From an uncultured bacterium (GTDB lineage Bacteria; Planctomycetota; Phycisphaerae; Phycisphaerales; SM1A02): 64,000 nt of DNA. The notes beneath the pieces were generated by a model. The model saw nothing but the letters and a program-made list of their open reading frames with translations, was not told the origin of the DNA and searched no databases. The DNA is taken from positions 1 to 64,000 of the forward strand of contig CAIXJC010000042.1 of NCBI GenBank assembly GCA_903919715.1, written 5' to 3'. Below, one piece after another: positions 23,941-31,748 of this stretch (positions are counted from its first letter, which is position 1; each line of letters begins with the position of its first letter). The translations under genes and the position numbers were made by a program.

Positions 23941-25757
23941 GTTTTCCTGATGGATTTATCGTTCATGAACATGACGTGCTTGTCATTGGAGCTGGCGGCG
24001 CTGGATTGCGCGCTGCGATTGAAGCCTCTGGCAGTGGCGTCTCCGTTGGAGTGATTTGCAAATCGCTGCTTGGTAAAGCGCACACCGTGATGGCTGAAGG
24101 CGGCATGGCGGCGGCGATGGGAAATGTCGATGACCGAGATAACTGGGAAGTGCATTTCGCCGACACGATGCGCGGCGGGCAATACCTGAACAATCCGATC
24201 ATGGCGGAACATCACGCCAAAGAATCACCAGACCGCGTTCGCGAACTTGAATCGTGGGGCGCAGTCTTTGACCGAACCAAAGACGGCAAGATTCTTCAGC
24301 GCAACTTTGGTGGCCATCGTTATCCGCGACTTGCACACGTTGGAGATCGCACGGGTCTTGAATTGATCCGCACACTGCAAGATCATGGAATCCATCAGGG
24401 AATGGAAGTCTTCATGGAGATGACCGTCGTGTCACTCTTGAAGTCGGGCGGACGCATTGCGGGTGTTCTCGGTTATGACCGCGAACGCGGACGCATGCAT
24501 GTTTGGAAGGCGAAAGCCGTCATCTTGGCAACGGGCGGTATCGGCAAATCATTCCGAATCACCAGCAATAGTTGGGAAGGAACGGGCGATGGACATTCGC
24601 TTGCATATCACGCTGGCGCCGAATTGATGGATATGGAATTTGTGCAGTTCCACCCAACTGGAATGGTGTGGCCGCCAAGCGTGCGCGGAATCCTCGTCAC
24701 AGAAGGTGTGCGCGGCGAAGGCGGCGTTCTTCGCAACAGCGAAGGCAAGCGATTCATGTTCGACGATGTGCCCGATGCCTATCGCGCTCAAGTTGCGACC
24801 ACCGAAGAAGAAGGTTGGCGATATGTCTGCGGCGACAAGAATGCGAATCGTCCACCAGAACTTCTCACTCGCGACCATGTCGCTCGCTGCATCAATCGAG
24901 AAATCAAAGCTGGGCGAGGCTCACCGCACGGCGGCGTCTTCCTCGACATCGCATGGATCAAAGAGAAAATCCCAAATGCCGCAGCGCACATTCAGCGCAA
25001 ATTGCCGAGCATGTATCACCAGTTCAAACAACTCGCAGGCGTTGATATCACGACCGAGCGAATGGAAGTTGGACCGACCACTCATTATGTGATGGGCGGA
25101 GTTGCGGTCGATGGCGACACGCAGGAATCATGCGTTCCTGGACTCTTTGCCGCAGGCGAAGTGACGGCTGGCCTTCACGGCGCGAACCGCCTCGGTGGCA
25201 ATTCGCTTTCAGATCTCATTGTGTTTGGAAAACTCGCGGGCGAACACGCCGCAAAGTTTGCCAAGGCGAATCGGGCTGTCGAAGTCGACCCCGCTCAAGT
25301 CAACGAACACACGAGAGAAATTGAGAAAGTCTTCGATCGACCCAATGGCGAAAATCCATTTGCGATTCAATATGCGCTCCAAGATGCAATGCAAGACTTG
25401 GTTGGCATTGTGCGTACTGAAAAGGAAATGGAGTTGGCTCTCGTCAAGATCGACGAACTCAAGAAGCGATACGAGAAAGTTGGAATCAGTGGACACCGCG
25501 AATACAACCCAGGTTGGCATACTGCGATCGACTTGAATTGCATGCTGACCGTTTCCGAGTCAATCACTCGATGCGCACTCGAACGCAAAGAAAGCCGCGG
25601 AGCCCAATTCCGCGACGATTATCCAGAAAAATCCGCAGAATGCGCGACGTTCAACTTGCTTGCCAAGAAAGCAATCGATGGCACGATGGAAATTCGGCGC
25701 CGTCCGATCATTGCGATGCGTCCGGACTTGAAAGCTGTAATCGAGAAGATGAAATGA
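23937..25757 (+). CDS. sdhA: Succinate dehydrogenase/fumarate reductase flavoprotein subunit
   Basis: A 606-residue catalytic subunit that oxidises succinate to fumarate (or the reverse) with covalent FAD. The dinucleotide fold is VLVIGAGGAGLRAAIEA. The FAD-linking His lies in KSLLGKAHTVMAEGGMAAA. The active-site region shows VQFHPTGMVWPP, TEGVRGEGGVLRN, GPTTHYVMGGV and GANRLGGNSLSD. The start is GTG at 23937, overlapping the anchor gene, and the stop overlaps sdhB as ATGA, so all three subunits are coupled. The length is typical. Sequence alone does not separate dehydrogenase from fumarate reductase. Confidence 0.93.
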   Translation: MSFPDGFIVHEHDVLVIGAGGAGLRAAIEASGSGVSVGVICKSLLGKAHTVMAEGGMAAAMGNVDDRDNWEVHFADTMRGGQYLNNPIMAEHHAKESPDRVRELESWGAVFDRTKDGKILQRNFGGHRYPRLAHVGDRTGLELIRTLQDHGIHQGMEVFMEMTVVSLLKSGGRIAGVLGYDRERGRMHVWKAKAVILATGGIGKSFRITSNSWEGTGDGHSLAYHAGAELMDMEFVQFHPTGMVWPPSVRGILVTEGVRGEGGVLRNSEGKRFMFDDVPDAYRAQVATTEEEGWRYVCGDKNANRPPELLTRDHVARCINREIKAGRGSPHGGVFLDIAWIKEKIPNAAAHIQRKLPSMYHQFKQLAGVDITTERMEVGPTTHYVMGGVAVDGDTQESCVPGLFAAGEVTAGLHGANRLGGNSLSDLIVFGKLAGEHAAKFAKANRAVEVDPAQVNEHTREIEKVFDRPNGENPFAIQYALQDAMQDLVGIVRTEKEMELALVKIDELKKRYEKVGISGHREYNPGWHTAIDLNCMLTVSESITRCALERKESRGAQFRDDYPEKSAECATFNLLAKKAIDGTMEIRRRPIIAMRPDLKAVIEKMK

Positions 25758-26566
25758 CGAGCAAGACAAACATGACAAGCATGCCCACCGCACCTTCAAA
25801 TCCACGTTCTCAAGACGAATCGACCACCGTGCAATTCCGCATCTGGCGCGGCGACAGTTCCGGCGGAACTTTTCAAACATTTCCAGTTGCTGTTTCCGAA
25901 GGCATGGTGGTTCTTGACTGCGTGCATCGCATCCAAGCTGAGCAGGCAAACGATCTTGCTGTTCGGTGGAATTGCAAGGCTGGAAAATGCGGATCGTGCT
26001 CTGCTGAAATCAACGGCCAACCAAAGTTGATGTGCATGACACGCATGGAGACTCTGCCCGTCGGACAACCCGTCACCATCGAACCGCTGCGATCATTCCC
26101 ATCGATTCGAGATCTTGTGACCGACGTCAGTTGGAACTTCCGCGTCAAGAAGAAGATCAAACCATTCAAGCCACGAAAACCAGATAACGCCGACGGATCG
26201 TGGACAATGATGCAAGAAGACGTCGATCGCGTACAAGAATTCCGAAAGTGCATCGAGTGTTTTCTCTGCCAAGATGTCTGCCACGTGTTGCGCGATCATC
26301 ACAAGCATGACGAGTTCATCGGACCCCGCTTCTTGCTGTACACCGCTGCGCTGGAAATGCATCCGCTCGATACCGAAGATCGCATCGCGGATCTGAAGAA
26401 CAACGACGGCATCGGTTATTGCAACATCACCAAGTGCTGCACGAAAGTTTGCCCTGAACACATCGGCATCACTGACAACGCGATCATCCCGATGAAGGAA
26501 CGCGTTGTCGATGAGTTTTATGATCCGATGACGCGACTCTTCCGTATGTTCAAACCGAAAGGGTGA
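25754..26566 (+). CDS. sdhB: Succinate dehydrogenase/fumarate reductase iron-sulfur subunit
   Basis: This 270-residue subunit carries electrons from SdhA to the anchor. The [2Fe-2S] domain has CKAGKCGSC and a downstream LMCMTR cysteine. The ferredoxin-type part has CIECFLCQDVCHV and CNITKCCTKVCPEH for the [4Fe-4S] and [3Fe-4S] centres. The ATG at 25754 overlaps the sdhA stop (ATGA). An N-terminal Thr/Ser/Met-rich extension of about 25 residues precedes the domain. It ends the citrate-related cluster; the next gene converges from the other strand. Confidence 0.92.
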   Translation: MTSKTNMTSMPTAPSNPRSQDESTTVQFRIWRGDSSGGTFQTFPVAVSEGMVVLDCVHRIQAEQANDLAVRWNCKAGKCGSCSAEINGQPKLMCMTRMETLPVGQPVTIEPLRSFPSIRDLVTDVSWNFRVKKKIKPFKPRKPDNADGSWTMMQEDVDRVQEFRKCIECFLCQDVCHVLRDHHKHDEFIGPRFLLYTAALEMHPLDTEDRIADLKNNDGIGYCNITKCCTKVCPEHIGITDNAIIPMKERVVDEFYDPMTRLFRMFKPKG

Positions 26567-26624
26567 ACGATTGATTGGCCTGCAGCCACGCCGAAAAATT
26601 GTGTCTCCAGATCTGGGACGGCTG

Positions 26625-26656
26625 CCAACCGTCACTTCGGCCAACCATCACTTCGG
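26625..26656. repeat. 16-bp tandem duplication at the end of aguA
   Basis: CCAACCGTCACTTCGG is followed directly by CCAACCATCACTTCGG, one mismatch, between converging sdhB and aguA. The second copy together with the following GGTTGG can form a small hairpin (CCAACC/GGTTGG) covering the aguA stop codon. Confidence 0.6.
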
Positions 26657-27670
26657 TTGGTGACAACTCAAGCAGTGCAGACTTCCCAGACCGACGACGA
26701 GATTCCGTGCCATCACGCCTTCGATCTTCCAACCTGGCAACAACTTCGCAAGAATCTCGAGTGCTTTGCCATCGCTGCCCGAATTGAAAATTGGAACGAA
26801 TGCTGTTCCGTTGGAGAGCAAGAAATTCGCATGACTTGCGGGAATCATGCTGCGACCTCCTGGACCAAATCGATCCGCGGGGTATTCATACTCAATCGGA
26901 TTTGGAACGGGGAGCGCAACAATCTGAAATCGCTCTCCACGCTCATCGCGTGCGGCCTGCAAGACTTCCCAGTTCTCTTCCAAGACCTCATAATCTGGAT
27001 GACCCACTGGCGCACGCAGTGCAACGATCGTGTCGCGTGAAACGAATCGTGCGATGTCGTCAATGTGACCATCGGTGTCATCGCCTTTGATACCGCCTGG
27101 AATCCAAACGATATTTGTCACACCGAGCGCATCGCGCAAGGTCAATTCGATTCTCTCTTGTGCTGCGTGCGGATTTCGGTTCTGACTCTCGAGGCATTGA
27201 CTCGTCGTCAAGACCGTGCCGGTTCCGTTGACATCAATCGATCCACCTTCGAGCACGAAATCATGATGCCACATCGGTATATGACATCGTCGAGAAATCG
27301 CGCTAGGAACTGCATCATCGAGCACGCGTGGTTCGTACTTGTCGCCCCATCCATTGAAGCGAAACGAATGCCCAGCGATACCGCGCGTTGGGTGCGATAC
27401 AAAGATTGGACCGAAGTCTCGAATCCAACTGTCGTTCGTGGGAATGCCGCACTCTCCAGCTTCACGAACTTCGACAACTTTCGACAACTTCGCGCGCCAC
27501 GCTTCCCACTCGCGCTTCGCTTCATCCAAGCAACCTGGCCACGTTTCATGATTATGCGGATGAACAAGCCACACGCAGGTTTGCTTTTCCCATTCTGCGG
27601 GCATACGAAATCCCTGCTCAGCCGCAGAGCCTTCTAATCGAACTTCACTCTCTATCGGATTTGATTTCAT
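26648..27670 (-). CDS. aguA: Agmatine deiminase (peptidyl-arginine deiminase family)
   Basis: This 340-residue enzyme hydrolyses agmatine to N-carbamoylputrescine and ammonia. Guanidino-group-modifying motifs are seen in order: PTNDSWIRDFGP (substrate aspartates), VLEGGSIDVNGTGT, DDTDGHIDDIARF (catalytic His and Asp) and GLGSLHCLSCHQP near the C-terminus with the catalytic cysteine. The start at 27670 is set by a strong AAGGAGGT site; a longer in-frame start at 27694 would overlap aguB and lacks such a site. It lies 20 bases downstream of aguB, forming a two-gene polyamine operon. Confidence 0.9.
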   Translation of the reverse strand: MKSNPIESEVRLEGSAAEQGFRMPAEWEKQTCVWLVHPHNHETWPGCLDEAKREWEAWRAKLSKVVEVREAGECGIPTNDSWIRDFGPIFVSHPTRGIAGHSFRFNGWGDKYEPRVLDDAVPSAISRRCHIPMWHHDFVLEGGSIDVNGTGTVLTTSQCLESQNRNPHAAQERIELTLRDALGVTNIVWIPGGIKGDDTDGHIDDIARFVSRDTIVALRAPVGHPDYEVLEENWEVLQAARDERGERFQIVALPVPNPIEYEYPADRFGPGGRSMIPASHANFLLSNGTAFVPIFNSGSDGKALEILAKLLPGWKIEGVMARNLVVGLGSLHCLSCHQPK

Positions 27671-27690
27671 AGTTGGGACCTCCTTCGCGA

Positions 27691-28587
27691 TCACTCGTCA
27701 ATCATTCGGCGCGTGATGCCGCCATATGCATCGATGCGTCGATCACGCAAGAACGGCCATCCGCGACGCTGCTGTTCAATTTTCGACAAGTCGCATGGCA
27801 CGATCAACACGGCGGGTTGATCGATTGGCGCTTCTGCGATGACTTGTCCGCTTGGATCACACACGATGCTTGTTCCCCAGAATTTCAGGTCTTTCTCGTC
27901 TCCGATTCGATTGATCGCAGCGACATAAACACCATTTGCAATTGCGTGAGCACGGTGCATTGTGATCCACGCCTCTCGCTGATTGCGCATATCCGTTTCA
28001 GTTTCGCCGTGATACCAACCGATTGCAGTTGGATAGAAAAGAATCTCCGCGCCCTTGAGTGCAGTCAGTCGCGCAGCTTCGGGATACCACTGATCCCAGC
28101 AGACCAACATCCCAGCCTTTGCGTGAACTCCCTGCACAACTTGCCAATCCAAATCTCCAGGCGTGAAATAAAACTTTTCGCTGAAGCGAGGATCATCTGG
28201 AATATGCATCTTGCGATAACGCCCCATCACATCTCCCGCCGCAGAGATGTACACGCTCGTGTTGTGATAGACACCAGCCGATCGCCGCTCGTACAAGCTC
28301 GCCGTGATCTCGACTTTCAATTCTCGCGCAAGTGAACGCATGAATGTGCAGGTCGCTCCATCTGGAATCGCCTCGGCAAGATCCATCAGCGCGGGGTCTT
28401 CCTGTTGGCAAAAATAATGCGAGACAAAAAGTTCTTGAGTTGCGATGACTTGTGCACCTTTGGCGACAGCCTCGCGAGCAAGGACGGCAACTCGTTCAAG
28501 CATTTCAGCTTTCGATGCGCCAACAGGGCTTGCGTGTTGAAGAAGTCCAAGCGTGACAGTTCCAGAAGAGTGGGGACTTTGAGCCAT
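27691..28587 (-). CDS. aguB: N-carbamoylputrescine amidase (nitrilase superfamily)
   Basis: This 298-residue enzyme hydrolyses N-carbamoylputrescine to putrescine, CO2 and ammonia, completing arginine-derived putrescine synthesis with AguA. The Glu-Lys-Cys triad is visible: ATQELFVS (Glu), YRKMHIPDD (Lys) and LVCWDQWYPEAAR (Cys). The CWDQWYPE and YPTAIGWYHGE blocks are characteristic of carbamoylputrescine amidases within the family. It is first in the operon and reads divergently from the SGNH hydrolase at 28750. A TATATAG sequence lies just upstream in the short divergent gap. Confidence 0.9.
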   Translation of the reverse strand: MAQSPHSSGTVTLGLLQHASPVGASKAEMLERVAVLAREAVAKGAQVIATQELFVSHYFCQQEDPALMDLAEAIPDGATCTFMRSLARELKVEITASLYERRSAGVYHNTSVYISAAGDVMGRYRKMHIPDDPRFSEKFYFTPGDLDWQVVQGVHAKAGMLVCWDQWYPEAARLTALKGAEILFYPTAIGWYHGETETDMRNQREAWITMHRAHAIANGVYVAAINRIGDEKDLKFWGTSIVCDPSGQVIAEAPIDQPAVLIVPCDLSKIEQQRRGWPFLRDRRIDAYGGITRRMIDE

Positions 28588-28749
28588 GATTTGGGCAGTC
28601 TATATAGAGCCCGTCAGTCGAATTTGGGGGTGCACGCAAGGTCCAAACGAGGTCACGGTGAAATCCCCAAGCCGGCGAACTGCCTCAACCAGTTCTGTGG
28701 ATGTCCAACCTGAAGTATTGAGAGAAGATCGCCGTTGTAGGCTCATTGC

Positions 28750-29463
28750 ATGGCACTCAACGCTCGCCGCTTCGGACTCCTCGCCTATCTTTCGCTCGCA
28801 ATGCTGGCCATGACGGGCGAACCAACCTCTGTGATCCCCGCGCCGCGAGACGATGCCGATGCAATCGCACGTCAGGAGCAGCTGATCAACCGCGTGCGTG
28901 ACGCCAAAGGTTCGGTTCCGGTGGTCTTTGTCGGTGACAGCATCACCCAAAGCTGGGACGCACCTGGAAAAGAAGTGTGGGACACCATGCTCGCACCGCT
29001 TGGAGCGATGAATCTTGGCAACAGTGGTGACCGCACCGAGAACGTCCTGTGGCGACTTCAGAAAGCGCCGCTGACGCCGCTCAAGCCGCGTGCGATCGTG
29101 CTCCTCATCGGCACCAACAATATTGGACATGCGAAGAGCACTGCGTCAGAAACGCTTGCTGGCATCCAACGCGTGGTCGCAACACTCCGCGCGCAATGTC
29201 CCAACTCGAAGATCGTGCTCATGGCCGTATTCCCTCGCGGTGAGCACATCAACAACATGCGTGGCGATCTCATTCAGGTCAATCAAGCGCTTGCCGCCGA
29301 CCCACAACCCGGCGTGACGCTCGTCGACATCGGCACACGATTTATCAATGCGAATGGCGACGTTCGCAAAGAACTCATGCCGGATGCACTGCATCTATCT
29401 CCTGCGGGTTATCGCATCTGGGCCGAGGCAGTGCTGCCGCTCATCAACGCGCCAACGGGGTGA
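28750..29463 (+). CDS. Secreted SGNH/GDSL-type hydrolase
   Basis: This 237-residue esterase-like protein has a short hydrophobic N-terminus (FGLLAYLSLAMLAMTG). Block I is VFVGDSITQSW with the nucleophile serine, block II has the Gly in NLGNSGDRTE, block III is LIGTNNIGH with the Asn, and block V is PDALHLSPAGY with the Asp and His of the triad. The closest style is the platelet-activating-factor acetylhydrolase IB-like group that often removes acyl or acetyl groups from carbohydrates. The substrate is unknown. It stands alone. Confidence 0.85.
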   Translation: MALNARRFGLLAYLSLAMLAMTGEPTSVIPAPRDDADAIARQEQLINRVRDAKGSVPVVFVGDSITQSWDAPGKEVWDTMLAPLGAMNLGNSGDRTENVLWRLQKAPLTPLKPRAIVLLIGTNNIGHAKSTASETLAGIQRVVATLRAQCPNSKIVLMAVFPRGEHINNMRGDLIQVNQALAADPQPGVTLVDIGTRFINANGDVRKELMPDALHLSPAGYRIWAEAVLPLINAPTG

Positions 29464-29791
29464 TCGCGAAACATTGCGTCTTCGCTCCTGCAATGCAATT
29501 GCTTGATGGAGCGTTTACCACGCCATCTTGATTGACATCCCAGAAACCCATCGAGCCCCACTCGCCCATCATGCCGGCAAGATCTTGGCCGTGTCGTCGA
29601 ATCGCCCGCAAATGCAGTCGATGCGATCGACTCTGCAGCGATCGGTTAGCCGACGCAGACGAACGAAATGGAAATGCGAATGACCGAGTGCTGAATGAAT
29701 TAGTGGTGAGTTCTCACAGGTAATCATTTCGGAAACGGATAATTGAAAACGTCCTGGGTGAGAGTCAGCAATGTCTTCACACCAGGCGCCG
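29464..29791. other. Eroded intergenic region holding a dockerin-like scrap
   Basis: No intact gene was found. On the minus strand, 29590 down to about 29510 reads QDLAGMMGEWG, then DVNQDGVVNA, which is the hallmark of the dockerin-like tails elsewhere in the window. There is no start or upstream domain, and the frame ends inside the hydrolase gene. It is probably the leftover of a deleted secreted-protein gene. Confidence 0.45.
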
Positions 29792-30980
29792 TCATGGTTG
29801 AGGCGGAGGCAGTTTTTGAATCAGCGGGAATCGGCAGGTCGCCGACCGTGAATCGTTGGGAAAAGGTGAACCGGATTGATCTCCGCCGACTGTCTCCGAA
29901 CTTGGGCATTCGGGGCAAGGCAGAATCGACGGCGGCGCGCTGCCGGCCTGCCCCGCATAGATTCGGAAAACCGGCCATATTTTAGAGTTCAACACCTTCG
30001 CATCTGGATACAGCGCCGCGAGAGCTTTCTGCGACGGTGTGGGGATCCAGTTCTCGATGAATGCTCCCGTTGGCAGCACAGGCGCCAGCCAGATCGTGTA
30101 GGTGCCGTCAGGGTTTCCGCTCCCATCGGCGTTTTGACGTAGCAGCCCGCCGTTGATCTCTGAGGATCCAAGTTGTGACACGGGTTGCACGATGCCGTAT
30201 GTAAGCGGTGACACGCCGTCTGTCAGTATCGCCACGGGTCCAGCCTCACCGGAGTACTGAACAGGTGTGCCGGGATCCCCCGCGGCAGTGGAAAGTCGTT
30301 GGATCCACGTGGACGAAACTTGGAACGTGACCGTGTCGCCGCTGACAACTGGTGCGTTGACGATGAAGTACGCGACCTTGGGCTGCAATCCGTATTCAGC
30401 TGCCGTATCGCCAAAGAGCACAGGGCTGCTCGCGACGAGGGTTGCGCCATCGGGCACCTTAGCGGTGATGGATCCGGTCTTCGAGTTGATCGAGACCACA
30501 TCGGTCAATGCTTGCGAGTAGTGCGTGTTCAGCACGCTGGCCTGACTGAGGCACGGGCATGCTGCCTCGCCGTTACCGGGTTGGTAGATGGTGAGCGACC
30601 AAAATCCGACTTGCGAACCGTCGGCTTTGAGCATCAGCGGCGGTTGAGTTCCGTCGGCAGGCAACGTGGCGCCGTCCGAAGCACGAAACGTGAGCGTGTA
30701 GATGTTGTCGCCCGTGAGCGAGTCGGTGCTATTGGCTTCGGTGAACTGTGCTGCGTAGAGACCGTCGGCGACTAGGCTCGGGAAACCTCCGAAAATTACG
30801 CCCACGGCGCGCGTCTCATACCCAGGGATACTGCTCTGGCAAGTGCCCCACTTTGAGTTCTTGTAAGTCCACCAGTTGGTGGGCGGCGGTAGCCGAGTGG
30901 TCCAGTTGGTCTTGGATGAACGTGATGCCGTCACTCCAACTTTCCTGCAGCGCAGCGAGTTGCAATTCACTCACTCGCAC
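29792..30980 (-). pseudogene. Truncated, frameshifted DUF1254/DUF1214 protein remnant
   Basis: The C-terminal DUF1214 half is recognisable: WWTYKNSKWGT, GDNIYTLTFRASDG, GFWSLTIYQPGNG, DGTYTIWLAPVLPTGAFIENWIP. The N-terminal DUF1254 half is missing. A GTG two bases after the stop of the regulator at 30981 begins a coherent frame (RVSELQLAALQESWSDGITFIQDQL) that must shift near 30885 to join the rest, so the gene carries a frameshift. The C-terminal 50 residues are Pro/Ser/Cys-rich and unlike the family. Base composition and codon choice look richer in G+C than the neighbours, hinting at foreign origin. The function of the family is unknown. Confidence 0.55.
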
Positions 30981-31373
30981 TTAACCGTGCGGCGAGTTCG
31001 TCATGCGACGAATCTCCTGCACACGGCTCGGACCGAAGAGTTCTGTCATCTCTGCCTTGAGCGCTTCATCGATTGGGTCATATGGTGAGAAAGCGACGAC
31101 AATCGAATCGCCGATCACATTCCACTTTGGAACTCGATTGGCACGCGTCGCACGAATCCAAGAAACCAAACCAACAACTTCGAGAGCCGAAAGCGATTTG
31201 TTGACGCTGTCCAAACTCTGCCCGACTTGAAGTGCGATCTCCTTCATCGTGGCTCCGCGACCAAATCGACGAAGCGCCTCCCACACAACAAGATTTACGA
31301 TTGATCCGAGTGCCTCGACGAGACCAGTGGTACGTATGTCAATCACTCGCAGCTGAACGATCGAGGATCTCAT
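30981..31373 (-). CDS. Winged-helix (ArsR/MarR-like) transcriptional regulator
   Basis: This 130-residue protein has a helix-turn-helix at about residues 40-70 (ATMKEIALQVGQSLDSVNKSLSALEVVGLV), followed by the wing WIRATRANRVPKWNV. No metal-binding cysteine pair or ligand domain is visible, so the inducer is unknown. It sits two bases upstream of the broken DUF1254/1214 gene and may once have controlled it. The composition fits the rest of the chromosome. Confidence 0.65.
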   Translation of the reverse strand: MRSSIVQLRVIDIRTTGLVEALGSIVNLVVWEALRRFGRGATMKEIALQVGQSLDSVNKSLSALEVVGLVSWIRATRANRVPKWNVIGDSIVVAFSPYDPIDEALKAEMTELFGPSRVQEIRRMTNSPHG

Positions 31374-31748
31374 TGGTCAAAGGAGGTACGGCAACAAAAC
31401 TCTTGGAAAAATCTCCAATAAGCACAAACTATACGACGAGGAAATCCAATGAATCAAAATGGTCGTGACCGTGCGACTTCCGACGCACCAATCGAGCTTG
31501 CGTGCTGTACGGAACCCCAACATGACCGCTCCCGAAGTGACCGTTCCAAGCCTGTCGGCTCTTTGAACCAAGGGTTTGGGGTTTTAAAACGTTCCACAAA
31601 TCCAATTCGGCGCAAATAACGACTTGAATCACCCAAACCACCTCGAAATTGGCAAAGGAAATTCGTCTCATAAATGGAAGAATGTCAGATTAGGGCTATG
31701 TTCATGACCAAGAGTTCGTAGTGATATCTGTTGAGAAGGCCACCGAGA
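31374..31748. other. Intergenic region between divergent regulator and haloperoxidase-like gene
   Basis: About 375 bases with several short overlapping frames on both strands, none with family character or a ribosome site. It must contain the promoters of the two divergent genes, but no convincing -35/-10 pair was found. Confidence 0.4.

Noticed and set aside
12525-26566. Reading the aconitase/IDH pair as an alpha-aminoadipate lysine pathway
   Set aside because: The Lys4 resemblance suggested it, but no homocitrate synthase or LysW-type genes are present and the neighbours are TCA enzymes. The idea is kept only as an alternative.
31377-31671. Small minus-strand frames upstream of the HTH regulator
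   Set aside because: Overlapping frames in all phases, no ribosome site or recognised motif.
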